64,000 nt of DNA from Loripinus fragilis (GCA_964019695.1 OZ026515.1:136963049-137027048), one strand, 5' to 3'; counted from the first letter of the stretch, positions 10,405-21,430 are shown. Numbers and translations: made by a program. The notes: generated by a model not told the origin, from the sequence alone.

Positions 10405-10539
10405 CTTTCATTCATAAAATGAAGAACAAGAATCAGCGTTTACTCAGATGGAGTCTCATGTTGCAAGAGCACAATCTAGATATCAGACATATTAAGGGAA
10501 AAGATAATATCATCCCAGATGCGCTCTCTAGGGCTTAGT
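10405..10539 (+). pseudogene. RNase H C-terminal remnant, out of frame
   Basis: Continuation of the RNase H after a single-base frameshift. Recognisable by 'NQRLLRWSLMLQEHNL' and the 'PDALSR' end typical of Ty3/gypsy pol. Ends at a TAG shortly before the untranslated 3' region. Confidence 0.75.
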
Positions 10540-10671
10540 TGCCACTATACTGTTGATGTGAGTCTGTGCTATTGCTCTTTATTGATCTGATGTGATTTTA
10601 CATTATTAGTTGTTATACAATTGTTCATTAATGCAAAAGAAAGCTTTACTCAATAAAACTTTCTTTTCTTT

Positions 10672-10683
10672 GAGGAGGGGAAG
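10672..10683 (+). promoter_or_regulatory. Polypurine tract
   Basis: GAGGAGGGGAAG lies immediately before the TGTAACA start of the 3' LTR, the expected site for plus-strand DNA priming. Confidence 0.8.
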
Positions 10684-10802
10684 TGTAACATGTATGGTGT
10701 TTATCTGTTCATATTTTGTTTACTTAGTTTCTGATTGACCCAGATATTGGAGAAATTGATGGTAAATAAGTTATTGTAAACAAGGTATTTATTTGGTTAT
10801 AA

Positions 10803-10815
10803 GAACTTTCTAGAA
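10803..10815 (+). promoter_or_regulatory. Heat-shock-element-like trimer in the 3' LTR
   Basis: GAA-ct-TTC-ta-GAA, three perfect alternating pentamers. The 5' LTR copy has one changed base. Two more perfect trimers follow at 10958-10970 and 11012-11024, the last directly upstream of the TATA-like box. Confidence 0.5.
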
Positions 10816-11011
10816 TGATGACTAATCATCTAGAACCTAAAAATGCATTGTCAAGAAGGTACTGGAACCTTGGAGAAAAGACCAGAACTTACTAGAATTT
10901 TCTTTTCCATGCAAATAGAAACTTTGAGTAGGTTCTGGAATTCAGTAGAAGTTTGTGGAATTTTCCAGAATAAATAAATATAGCATATGATATAATAGTC
11001 TTTCTTGACCG

Positions 11012-11024
11012 TTCTAGAACTTTC
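11012..11024 (+). promoter_or_regulatory. Heat-shock-element-like trimer next to the TATA box
   Basis: TTC-ta-GAA-ct-TTC ends about 8 bp before the TATATATAA stretch of this LTR. Confidence 0.5.
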
Positions 11025-11507
11025 TTAAAGGGTATATATAAGAGTAAATTTTTCATAAGGGCATCTTTGAAATAATTTCGCCTTTTAAAAATCTAAACCT
11101 TTTGTGCTGGAATTCTATATTGGAATACTCATTGTTTAACTTATTCATTCTGGATTACTTTGGATTATTCAGTTTTGGATTCAGACTTCATTACGGAAAC
11201 GGCTCCGTGTGAAATTTAATATTTACGGGACTACTTTCTGCTGATCGGAGATTTCCGTATATACCCGATAACGAGTGTATCAGAACAAGTATTGGCTTTA
11301 TAAACCAATAGCAGTCTTTGCTGCAATATTAATGCATCGGCTGTGCGCGCGTGCATGTTTTTACTTTATTTCCCCATATTATTGTTTTTGTAATAATGTG
11401 TGCAAATTCCTGTAAATGCGTTTCATATTCGAAGGCTTGTTACTTGGGGGAGTTTTATCCTCGTAGATGTCGAGAACTGGCTTGGTAATGTTCGAATGTA
11501 CAATGGC

Positions 11508-11716
11508 TATATTTTTGTTTTGTTTGATTTGATTCTTTACGTCCACTCAACAATCTTTCAGTTATGCGGGACGGGTCTTCCTGGGTTGAACCAGTACTAA
11601 GCTAGGATAAATGTGTCTTGCTCAAGGACACGACGCAGTGACGCCGGTGAGGCTCGAACCCGCGGCCCTTCGGTCTCGAGTCAAGCACTCTACCACTGAG
11701 CCACTGCGCTCCCATA
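11508..11716 (-). repeat. tRNA-derived SINE
   Basis: Read on the minus strand it begins with a tRNA-like part: 'TGGCTCAGTGGTAGAGTGC' (A box) and 'GGGTTCGAGCC' (B box) about 30 bp apart. An unrelated body and a T/A-rich tail (plus-strand 'ttttgttttgtttgatttga') follow. A second copy is at 14262-14452. Confidence 0.7.
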
Positions 11717-12129
11717 CAATGGCTATATGAAAAATAAATAAAAAGAAAAAAATGAGTCTGATAGTACGCTAAACTTTCACTACTAGCCGCCTAAACACAT
11801 CAGAGTTTCTCGACACAGGCGTGTAGAACGACCCTGAGCGCATGTTTCTCCTGAAATAAAACCAACAATATGACTTGTAAACGAGTCCGGGACATTTTGG
11901 CCCAAAGCAAACTGGGCATTTAATCGGCACATAAATTCGACCCCTCATAATTCGGTGCCTTTGATGCGAAAAAACGTTTAAGAGACCATTTAGCGCGTAT
12001 GAATAAACACATTTTTCTACACGCCTGGTCTACACATTGGGACACGCTCGAGATACGTATTCAACATAATGTAACCCCGGATCAGAGCCGGTCGGATTTG
12101 CATCGGATTATCGATATATTGATTCTTTT

Positions 12130-12411
12130 CATGCGCGGATCCAGAAAGTTTTGTCAGAGGGGGTCCAACTCTGCAACACTGACAATAATTTTAGACCGGG
12201 AGAGCGGATCCAAATACCACTAAAAGCGGACCAATGTCGGCCCGCCAGCGAAACGCCATTTAAATGGCGTTTCGCTGGCGTGCAAATTATGGTCCACATT
12301 GAATGCTGGCTTCATAGCTTTGAGAATTTTCGAGAATTTCAAGAAAACCTATATTTTTGTGATTTTTCAGGGGGTCCGGACCCCCTGTCATCCCCTCTGG
12401 ATCCGCGCATG
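12130..12411. mobile_element. MITE with 16-bp terminal inverted repeats
   Basis: Ends CATGCGCGGATCCAGA and TCTGGATCCGCGCATG are exact inverse copies. A GGGGGTCC / GGACCCCC inner repeat and a perfect 38-bp palindrome lie inside. Further copies are at 21796-21963 and, split by a Penelope tail, at about 42564-42848. 282 bp, no coding capacity. Confidence 0.75.
12243..12280. repeat. Perfect 38-bp palindrome
   Basis: Arms cgccagcgaaacgccattt and its exact complement meet with no spacer. It sits inside the MITE at 12130-12411; the copy near 42574-42602 is a degenerate version. Confidence 0.85.
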
Positions 12412-12807
12412 CTTTTGAACACCCAACTTATATTGGGGAGGATTAGGTGGGGGTCTCGGTAATTCAGAAAACCTTGTAGAATCCCTTACAAAGTAGAAGC
12501 ACGGTTCCATCGGTTAAGAAAGTGTTTAGATGCTCCAGGGGAGAAAACAAGGGGTTAGAGGGCCTGTGTAGGCCGGGTTAACTCGCCCTTATTTAGGGAA
12601 ATTGACTAACAGTGCTGATCCAGATTAGACGCCGCATGGTTCGCCGTCTGATCAGGGTCGCCATAGTTTGCTAAACATAATTATCTATTAAAATTTGAAT
12701 AAACATGACAAATACCGCCCAACAGCGGAAGTGGACTGGTCCAATTCAGGATATTTCATTAGGCATAAATGGGAGATAAGAGACGTGTTGTATCCTAACA
12801 AAAAGTT
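12412..12807. other. Interior of nested element, no gene
   Basis: No coding signal. A short inverted motif around 'agacgccgcatggttcgccg' (12628-12650) is hairpin-forming; similar hairpins recur elsewhere in the window. Confidence 0.4.
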
Positions 12808-12870
12808 TTATGTTTTTTTTTTTTGTTTTACGTCCAAGTCAGCAGCTACGATCATGTCGGTTTTCAGTTC
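12808..12870 (-). repeat. SINE tail fragment
   Basis: T-rich run followed by 'tttacgtccaagtcagcagc' and 'atgtcgg' resembles the tail side of the SINE copies at 11508 and 14262. Confidence 0.4.
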
Positions 12871-12943
12871 ACATAACAAAGCTTGAACAAGCGGTAACCA
12901 AAACTTCGTGCACATACTTTTGCCTTTCACTGACAGCAAAAAT

Positions 12944-13080
12944 AGTAAGTGAGTATGATCAGGAAATACCAAAATCACAAACCGCAGACAACCCCGTGGC
13001 ACCGCGAGGAAGAGCCTCTCAACCATCACGAGACACCAGGAAGACAAATTAAGCAAAGCAACCAGCTCTCTCTACCCCAT
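12944..13080 (-). repeat. Penelope family B 3' end fragment
   Basis: Starts at the family 3' terminus 'gtaagtgagtatgatcagga' and runs through the 'caaccagctctctct' block. Only the last 137 bp of the element are present. Confidence 0.75.
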
Positions 13081-13149
13081 CAAAACCTTCTTGAATGAAT
13101 CAACGGAATGGTGGAGAATGACCGTAGAAATTAATTTATTTCATGATCA

Positions 13150-13245
13150 ATCTTCACTATCGGACCGGGCCGGGGTCAAACTCACTGACACCTTGATCTG
13201 CAGTCAGACACACATCCGTAGTTACCCACTGCGCTAAGCGGCCTG
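13150..13245 (-). repeat. tRNA-like SINE head
   Basis: On the minus strand 'CTTAGCGCAGTGGGTAACTA' resembles an A box and 'GAGTTTGACCCC' a B box about 45 bp later. The copy is diverged; a tRNA gene is unlikely because stems do not pair well. Confidence 0.4.
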
Positions 13246-13997
13246 GTATTAACAAATATGTAAAGATCACAAGAGATGGCAACTGCTAATATGTATAAGC
13301 AGTTTGGATGTAGATCGAGTCGTAAAATGTCCGGCTCCGGATCTAAACTGCTTGAAACTAGATGAGCCTTATATCTACATTAAGGAATGGCTAATACGGG
13401 AATGATGTTAAATAGTTTCGTCGCACCACATCTGGATTGACCTGATTGAACAGTGCAACCCAGGTCATATGCACCAACGCGCGACAGTCGATCTGTGTCT
13501 TCACTGGTTGCGTTTCGCCGGATTATGTGTTTTGTACATTCCCGTTTCAGGACATTTGTTAGTAGCGAAAACCCAGGTTAAACGGTGTACGTCTACTATC
13601 AATCAGGGACAACACCCATCGTTTTTAATTAAAAATCTTTGTTCAAATAGTACCTTATTTATAAATCTTTACCGCAGATGAACATCTTACGGGCAGGTCA
13701 GACCCCATTCAGATGCCGCATGATGCACCAACAAAATCTACCTTCAAACTAGCACCCCATTTTCACTAAACTTCCGTACGCTCTACTGACTTGACTAGCA
13801 GTAATCTTAAGACGGCAGGGATGTGCAGGCTGACCCGTTTGTTGCATAAAAAAATCATGAATTTTGCGGTAACGAGCCTGCCTGATCTAAGGAGGCGGCT
13901 GGTCAATGTCGTTTGACTCTTTTCTCAAATATTATCTATGCGACTGACAGACTGTATTTAGCTGTGCCTAGTGAAAACTTTAACATGTTTAAACCAG

Positions 13998-14190
13998 CCT
14001 GTAAACCATTGCCGCCTGGCAAAGTGACTTGGCTGGTAGAGCGTTAGACGTATATAGTGACCTATATACGCCACAAACTGGGGATAGAAAGGGATAGAAG
14101 AGTCCGAGACCCACCAGTCACTGGGCAAGACTCCGACACTTTATCCGCTGCTGTGTACTGGTTCAAGCCGGGATGACGGGGAATTGTCCC
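13998..14190 (+). repeat. Possible tRNA-derived SINE
   Basis: 'TTGGCTGGTAGAGCGTTAGA' resembles an A box; 'CTGGTTCAAGCCGGG' resembles a B box but is about 110 bp away, further than in a tRNA. A diverged SINE or an insertion-split one is most likely. Confidence 0.35.
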
Positions 14191-14261
14191 GACATGACTG
14201 TAAAAAATTGTTGACTGTTATGTAAAGAATTAGCACAAACAAATTCAAACCAGTCTAATCA

Positions 14262-14452
14262 TAGTTGTTTTTGTATTGTTTGATTTTTTTTTTGTGTGTG
14301 ACGTCCCAGTCAAAAATTAAGCTATGTCGGGACGGACCAACCTATGTTGATCATGTACTTAGCAAAGATCGAGGACACAATGCAAGCTTGGACCCGCAAC
14401 TCCTCGGTCTCAAGTCAAGCACTCTATCACCGAGCCACTGCGCCCCCTTTGC
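14262..14452 (-). repeat. tRNA-derived SINE, second copy
   Basis: Same layout as 11508-11716: T-rich tail, 'acgtcccagtc', 'tcgggacgg', then 'ctcaagtcaagcactctatc' and 'ccgagccactgcgcc', the minus-strand tRNA-like head. Confidence 0.65.
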
Positions 14453-14674
14453 TGTTTGAAGAAAATGCAATGCAGTTTTATTACTCCAGTTATGCCATAC
14501 GGGATTGCTAGTTATTTCGTTTGCTGTATGTTTTTTTTTTTTTTTTTTTTCGTTTTCTTTTTTATAGCAACTTATGTTGACCCTGCCTCGAGCGGTAGCC
14601 GTGTCATAAGATTGCCGCCATCAATGTGGCGTGAATGCAACGAGCCTATGCAGCCACTTTTTTAGCTTACGGCT

Positions 14675-14805
14675 CCAAATGATGTTTGGTCAGTAACTTA
14701 AACACTCATAGAATATTAAAGCTAGCAAAGTCTCTGATCAGACTGCGCGTATACGCAGGCAAGTCTGAGCATTTGCTGGTCAGACATACCACATTGTTAT
14801 TGGTC
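14675..14805 (-). repeat. Fragment of MITE family 1
   Basis: Contains 'ctgatcagactgcgcgtata' and 'cataccacattgtt', matching the MITE at 57608-57848. Only the inner half and one end are present. Confidence 0.6.
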
Positions 14806-15952
14806 TGCGCTGTGTGCGAGATTTCCATTTTGGGTTTCAACCCTTGTATACCTATAACTCCTTATCGTGTACTTTGGCAAACAGTAAAGACCTAAATTTT
14901 ATCAGGGTCTTCACTGTGTGCCTACTAGTGGACAAAACGATTTTTCAGGAATAGATTCGAAAATTGTAACACGTGACACCTCAATACCGTGACACAATAG
15001 ACCATCCCAAGTTTAAAGTATCAAGCCAGATGGAATAATCTATTAGTGCCTAAAGGGGTAATAACATGTAGACACAGATCTAAACACAGTTTCGGTGATG
15101 TGTATTTTAAGAGACGTTACACGATTATAAGGTCAGTACTGAGGTATTAACCAGATGTCATTTTATTGCCCCGGGTATTGCAGACTTCCTGTTTCCAAAA
15201 GCCGTACCAAATGAAAAACACATTCCTACTTGTGTACCGCAATGCTATGACGTCCTTTTCACACTTTGATACCAGTAAATATCTACTTTGGCAAACAGTG
15301 ACGACTCAGACGTCTCAGCCACCGACACAACAGGCATTTTCGGACTGATTTTGAACTATATTAATTCATAAGTACTTAAATAAGTGACAGTGCTCCTTTT
15401 CTGTAGCGCGTGAACGGTGCGACGAACGGCGAATCGTCCCCTGAGAAAACTGAGATTAATTATATGAGGACAGCAAAGGCACAGATCAGCCTACACATTT
15501 GTACAAACTGGTTTGCAGCTATACTGTTGGTATCCATGAAAATATTTCAAATTGAATTTAGAAGTATCCCAGCTGATCAGACCAGTTTGCGCTCTATACT
15601 GGTTGGAAACTCAATATGACCTTTTACCATGGTATAGCTAAAAAATGATCGTACCACACGTCTGCTTCCGGAAATCGCCGAGTCAGCTTAGTAATATTTA
15701 TGAAAGTGCGATGATAATTTTTATATCAATTTAATGTTTTGATTTTATTAAAAATCAAATTAATCAAACAGTTAACTAGTTTCTATATATATTTAATCTT
15801 TTGGGTGCTGTAGTTACCTTTTTTAAAGGAAATATAGCTCATTTTTAGACGCACTATCTTTTTGCTATTTTCACCCCACCGATCCCCTCGTATTACTATA
15901 TGTTAGGTGCAAATCTGGGGTGTTTTTCGCACGGAGACGTTTCCGTGATGTC

Positions 15953-16219
15953 GTGTTCATTTGGATTTATCTTCAAAATCTGGGATCAGAAACTGCTGAA
16001 AGACTTGTATGATAAATATTCTGAGGGACAGTTAGGACATACAAGGTATTGTAGATTAGACTTTCCTTGATTGTATAACTATTTTCCATTGCTTATTGTA
16101 AATGATAATTTTGTTTTTAATAAATTTTTGTTAAATTTTAAAAGTGCTTTTTGCTGACTTTCCTAGTAGCAAAATTTTGGTTTCCTGAATTTGTTTCTAG
16201 TTACGCCTGGCACGTAACA
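15953..16219 (+). repeat. 3' LTR, right part
   Basis: Resumes the LTR match at 'gtgttcatttggatttatct' and ends TAACA, followed by the target duplication GAGT at 16220-16223. Confidence 0.93.
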
Positions 16220-16223
16220 GAGT

Positions 16224-16871
16224 AAGAAAAAAAATACAATTTTCGCTCATAATTTTTTTTATTATCTGGACCTATGACACAGACTAACAAAGATTCAAAG
16301 AACATACAATAAGCTATGCTTTATTGTTTCAGTAATGTCTGGTGGCGACAATGCTTTCCTTTGTACTGCAACTAGTAAAATGTTGTGTTCTATGTCAAGT
16401 CATAACATTTCAATCAATTAGATATAGGTTTGTGGCTATTTAATTATGTACAAATATTGGTTGTGTGCTTATCATAGCTTTACTTAACCCTTTACCTCAT
16501 AAAGACGCCTATAAACGCTTTTAAAAACAGAGCAGACCCAGATCAGGCAGAGATTCCAGGGTCTACTATGTTTGCCTATAGAAACATAAACTAATGGATC
16601 CTATTCTAGTGGACCTTTCTTTGTTCTATGTACCAACACGAAATATTATTTATATAATTAATCATAGTGGGTGGAGTTTAGCATGAATATTCATGGGGGA
16701 AAGGGTTAAATTAAGCAGAACATTAGTTTCTGGGTAGATTTTCCCAAATAATTTTCTCAATGTGCTTACAGCCATAAAATGGCAATATACTTAAACTGAC
16801 AATGCACACACTTAAAACCAGTACAATGTCTGAAACTCTAAGACAGTCAGAATAGTTTATCATTTACTTAC
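16224..16871. other. Intergenic or intronic, no gene
   Basis: No supported exon. A terminal exon of gene 2 is expected at lower coordinates than 16872; a weak candidate acceptor near 16734 was not convincing. A fragment like 'gagcagacccagatcaggca' near 16531 recurs in other repeats. Confidence 0.35.
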
Positions 16872-17020
16872 TTTGGCACTCAGATGGGTTAAACCCTTCG
16901 ACTATTTGATTAAAATAATCGGAGTTAGACATGGCACTATTCCAGAGATAATTCTGAGGACAAACATCAGCTTCATGCAATTTTATCTTGCCTACACACT
17001 CAGAGAAAGAACCAATCATG
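16872..17020 (-). CDS. Gene 2 exon, type I (cysteine-rich module)
   Basis: Minus-strand exon bounded by an acceptor after 'tctatttcag' and a donor GTAAGT. It begins in phase 2 and ends in phase 1, leaving 49 full codons. The peptide begins MIGSFSECVGKIKLHEADVC and ends 'NPSEC' plus one residue, with cysteines at 8, 20 and 47. Its phases and cysteine layout match the type I exon of gene 1 at 50361-50497, and its start joins the 2-nt overhang of the type II exon at 21623-21749 without a stop. The product is probably secreted; its function is not recognised. The donor shows that the gene continues at lower coordinates, where the LTR element now sits. Confidence 0.72.
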
Positions 17021-18429
17021 CTGAAATAGAGGATTGTACATGAAAGCTTATATTTTATTGATTCTATCAAACGAATTGGGAAAAACTATAAAAGATTCAC
17101 TAAAACGAAGTTCTAAGTGGCTACTTTTAAATTTCATTTTTTCTTACTTAGCACTAATGTTATTGAAATGATTTTTGGCCAAGTATGTGCATTACAATGG
17201 ACTTAAGTTAAGTGGTGCCTTGAAAGAGTTTTCTTTCACTTTACTATTTTGTGGTTCAAAATGCAAAAATCAAATTTTTGAAGAAATTAAGAGTTTTGAG
17301 TGCATTTGTTTTCGAATTAAAGTACTGGTGATTTCAAACCCATCTAGCCAACTTGAAAAAAGGTCAAAACCACTGAACGTTTGCTTATGAACAATTTTAT
17401 CCTTTTTTTTAATAAGCTAATTTTCCACATTTTCGGCTAGTTTTTAAAATAATAAACTGCTCATGCTTATATCACTGTATGCGTTTTTTTTATGTTAACA
17501 TGTTAGACCAAACACAATACAGCTTGATCAGCCCATTTTTTTACAGTTAAACTTTCAAGACTGGAGTCGACTTCCGGTTTTGTTGTGAAACTTTAAAGGT
17601 CATTTAAATGGCATATGCCAAAGATATTTTTAATTATTTTAATCAAACAGTAAAACCTATTCACAATAAATGATAGCTGAGATATTCAATGCCATGCCAC
17701 AGATAATAAGGCTTACAGAGCAATGCAAAGTTTTATATTCAAATTGCCTGAATAGAGCTAAAACTATTTGATGAGGTGGTGATATAAGCAAAGAGTTCAA
17801 TTGTCGCAAAACTTTTGATTTTTTTATCCTATATCACAGCTCTTATCAACAGCTTCAAACTTATTGAAATATAAATGGATAACATATCTGAGGACTATTG
17901 TATATCACAGTGAAAAGTGTGACTTTTTGAAATAAAGGTACCTTTACTCTGACTTTGTCTGTGCAAGATCTACCGGTCATTTTGGAAAGGCATAACTTTC
18001 AGCGTCTAGAAAAAGCCTTGAATTCTTTTAATGGAATTTAATGTTTGAAAGAGCGATGTTTACTTTCTGAACAGGCGCAAAATGTATAGGTGGCCACTTA
18101 TAACTTTGGTTCAGTGTAGAATATAAGGCTTGTCGAAAATTTTGTTGCCCGTTTGCTCTACGTTTAATGAATTCAATAATACACAAACCCGAATGTTAGA
18201 TTTTATTAATCTTATGACGTTTAAACTATTTTGTATTAGAGGTTTAACTGTGAAACGTTAATATTTTGCTAAATATAAGCAACATTGTTACAGGCGTCAT
18301 TTCATAACTTTACCCAAATCTAAGCACTAGTGTTTTATTTATCTTAATAAATAGCGTTATATCACTCCTAGACGCGACGCCATACGAATTAAACATCTGA
18401 AAAAATATGTAAAAATATATATCAAAACT
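17021..18429. other. Intron sequence of gene 2, nothing recognised
   Basis: AT-rich with only short open frames; no splice-bounded frame and no known repeat seen. Confidence 0.4.
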
Positions 18430-19375
18430 GCACAAAATATGAGGTGCACATCTTCAATATGTCAGAAATCAGTATGCAAGGTTAGAATAAAAAAGTAATT
18501 AGAAATGTATGACTTACATATAATAAACAATTTAAACAGCACATAGGTGGTGTATTGTCTAAGTTCAGCACCAACAAAAAGGGAATGTAATATTATCAAA
18601 TGTGCACAAAAAAGGAGGTGCACGTCTTCCATGTGTGAACAATTATTATGCAAAGTTTGCATAAAAGGAATGAGAACTGTTGGGGTTACAGATTACACAA
18701 AGCAGACATCCCTAAGCGTTTCGGATGGCCAAAAAAATCAACACCCCTTAAAAATAAGAAATTATTTATCTAATGTGCAAAATAGGAGGAGCACACCTTC
18801 AGTGTGTGAACAATAATTATGCAAAGTTCGAATATAAAGGAGCGAAAATGTTGTAGTTACAGATTTAACTACCCAGACACCGCCTAAGAATTTCTGATGG
18901 CAAAATGTCTCAGTTTAACACACCTAAAACATGAGAAAATATTTATTAAATGTGCACAAGATAAAAGGTGCACAATTTCAATGTATGAACAATCTTTATG
19001 CAAAGTTTAAATATAAAGCAATGAAAAGTGTTTGAGCTACAGATAACACAAAACCATACACCATCTAAGCATTTTGGACTAATAAATGTCTAAGTTCAAC
19101 ACCCCACAAACAGAGAAAATATTCACAAAAAACAATATACAAGGTGAACATCTTTACCGTGTAAATAATCAATTAAGATTTTGTATAAAGTTTGATTATC
19201 AAGGAAAGAAAAAATGGATCTACAGATTACGTAAACTAGGCACTCTGAACGTCTTGTGGATGGATGAACAGCTGGATAAAGAGCTGGATGGACAGATGGA
19301 TGGACCGTGTAGACACACTAATAGACCTGTGTTTTGCTCCAGCGGCGCAGATAAAAATCAAAGTAAAAGATAACC
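18430..19375. repeat. Tandem array, about 175-bp unit, five copies
   Basis: The block 'gtgcacaaaaaaggaggtgc' followed by 'tatgcaaagtt' and 'acagatta' recurs near 18430, 18601, 18773, 18953 and 19132. The array ends in a 'gatggacagatggatggacc' microsatellite. Open frames here (18547-18816, 19086-19373) are repeat artefacts. Confidence 0.8.
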
Positions 19376-21074
19376 GATAGGTAAATGCTGTGTTTTAATA
19401 TGTTTACATCCTATTGTACAATTTCAATATACATACTACCTAGCTGATAATTTATCAGTGATAACTCAATTAAGTATAAGTTGATTGAAGGATGAATATA
19501 CTTTTGACGTCACTAGTAAAACTTAAAGTAAAAGACGCTATATGCATTTTTCACTGTTTTGAAAGTATGTCAATATAATATTAAATCAATAAACAGTATC
19601 TAAATTCTACATTAATCTGTTGAAAACATCAGAAGATATATATATACGGATTTGAATAATCTTTATTTGAGAAATCAATTAGATTTTTTGAATGCTCATG
19701 GGAATCATGAATACTTTAGGTCTCTTGCAAGATTTTGATCCATTTGTGCATATGTATGCATGTCAACATTGTCTAACCACTGGCATGCGTTACAGCCTTT
19801 TTTTTGATAAATGAGACTTTGCTGAGCACTAGTTCAGCTGGTCGAGGTAAGTTAGTGAAAATACTCATGACTCTTGAACAACATAATATATGTGATTCAA
19901 AATGAACATACATATTCATTTTAACATTGTCCAGTCATTGGTGTACAAAACCATAGTGAGGGTGCTGGGAGAATTTAAAACATAGAAAAATACGGAAAAT
20001 CACAAAATCTATGTTTAATTGAAAATATGCAGATCAAAAAGTACTACAACAATATTTTAAAAAACTTTATGTCGAAATTTTGAACGACCAGATGGTGTGC
20101 ACTAAAATTACTGTGCTTATGCAAGTCCAATTTAATTTCCTCACATTCCTTCTGACAAAGAATACTGATTAATCTATGTTCACCATGGGTCGTGCAAATT
20201 ACAGTCAGTTGATTTAGCTCTGTAGTTGTGCACAGGTATATTATTCATCTACAGGGGAGCTTAGAATATGTAGTGAAATATACAGATAAAATTACGTGTA
20301 AACGTATTGCTATATATTTTAAAATGACAATGTATTTAATTCAAAACCGTATGCATTATTGTATGTGTCCAGTATCATTTAGACTTTATATTCAATCAGG
20401 AGATGCATATATGATATAATTATGCAAGATTAAACATGTATACAAGTTTCTGTACAAAAATGGTAGAAATGGGTACTTCAAGAATTTTGTTCATATATTA
20501 ACATTATAAACTTTATTTAAAGACTAACATACAAATAATTATTACAACTGCTATCATAGAACATCTTAAGAATATGCTGTATTGTAATTCTAGTATTTTG
20601 ATGCATATTTTAATGCATATTTTGATGACATAACACTAGTTATTTTATAAAAAATCTGTACACAACAAAAATGATAAAAGTACAACACACTGGGCATGTA
20701 AAACTTACGTGCCACGAGAAGCTCCAGTTTATAGTAAATGTGAAGATCAGCAGGTGCATCCATGCAGTATGATTAGCTCTGTTGGCATGTCTTTTCAAAA
20801 CACCCACTATACTTGGTAGTCACAAACAGATTTGAAACGTATGAGCTGACACTTGACTATGACAAGCATTCGTGTGCATAGCTCAAATTAAGAAACCACT
20901 TTTTTTTGTTCATATCAAAGGTTGGTACAAATATGCGCGTACGGTAAAAGAGACATACATCTTCTAAATAATACTATACTATACTAAAATGAAACAGCAA
21001 ATTACAGAAAACGAAGAAAATTTATTTTTCTAAAAAAAAATTGCCCAGGTGTAAGTAGTGACCTTAATGGCGCC
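19376..21074. other. Intron sequence, nothing firm
   Basis: No supported exon. A hydrophobic peptide with a donor at 20709-20760 was considered and rejected on phase grounds. Confidence 0.4.
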
Positions 21075-21430
21075 AAATCTGTGCTCTAGATTCTGTTGTT
21101 GTTAAAACACAAAGTTGATGGAGGCGCTTCCTAAATTATGCAATGTATCACCACAGAGAAACAATTAAATTAAATAAACACACTATTATGAAACGGACAA
21201 AAAGGGCTCATGACTCACAGATGGTCAGAGCTAAAGAAAACCTCAAGTTGAGCTACCGGGAGGCATACAAACGACAAGCATCAGGCACCAACCAACGGAT
21301 TAAAGCTTTAAGTCAGGGCCTACATTGAGTCTGAGGCCTGGCCTACCGTCATGCAATTAAAGAAGAAACCATAGCTACAAACAGTGATTGGTTTTACAAC
21401 CAGGCATGCAGACTGTCGCATGATATCCAT
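21075..21430 (-). repeat. Penelope family B fragment, internal
   Basis: Matches the family B copies at 38750-39105 and 42200-42545, covering 3' UTR and the codons for the C-terminus ('tgattggttttacaacc', 'catgcagactgtcgcatgat'). It lacks the usual 3' tail. Confidence 0.65.

Larger units (their letters stand above)
10684..11189 (+). repeat. 3' LTR, left part
   Basis: Copies the first 506 bp of the 5' LTR with a few substitutions. The match breaks at the end of 'cagacttc', where the nested element begins. This copy has two perfect heat-shock-element-like trimers that are imperfect in the 5' LTR. Confidence 0.93.
11190..15949. mobile_element. 4.76-kb TIR element nested in the 3' LTR, non-coding
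   Basis: The LTR match stops at 11189 and resumes near 15950-15953. The inserted segment begins ATTACGGAAACG and ends in the complement of ATCACGGAAACG, giving terminal inverted repeats of about 25 bp with three mismatches. Each terminus is itself nearly palindromic. Flanking bases are TTC on the left and GTC on the right, so a 2-3 bp target duplication is possible but not exact. No transposase was recognised. The interior holds SINE-like repeats, a MITE, a Penelope tail and a piece of another MITE, so it is a composite. Superfamily unassigned. Confidence 0.8.
4761..16219 (+). mobile_element. Gmr1-like Ty3/gypsy LTR retrotransposon, nearly complete, with a nested insertion
   Basis: The element has two LTRs beginning TGTAACA and ending TAACA, flanked by the 4-bp duplication GAGT (4757-4760 and 16220-16223). 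It holds a primer binding site, gag, protease, integrase, reverse transcriptase and RNase H, and a purine-rich tract. Integrase lies upstream of reverse transcriptase, which is the order of Ty1/copia but is known among Ty3/gypsy elements for the Gmr1-like group. A 4.76-kb TIR element is nested in the 3' LTR; without it the element would be about 6.7 kb. By eye the LTRs differ at roughly a dozen to fifteen sites (about 2%), so insertion is fairly recent. The coding region is nevertheless broken by several stops and frameshifts, so this copy is not autonomous. Confidence 0.93.

Noticed and set aside
11640..11716. tRNA gene
   Set aside because: A- and B-box-like sequences belong to a SINE: the copy continues into a body and T/A-rich tail shared with 14262-14452.
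18547..19373. Open frames of 89 and 95 codons
   Set aside because: They follow the 175-bp tandem array and its microsatellite end, not a gene.
18430..19375. CRISPR array
   Set aside because: Units are diverged along their whole length with no conserved repeat/unique spacer pattern, and the genome is eukaryotic.
20709..20760. Signal-peptide-like exon on the minus strand (MHLLIFTFTINWSFSWH, then GTAAGT)
   Set aside because: It lies between two exons of gene 2 that join in phase 2 without it, and it ends in phase 0, so it cannot start or interrupt that gene. No other partner seen.
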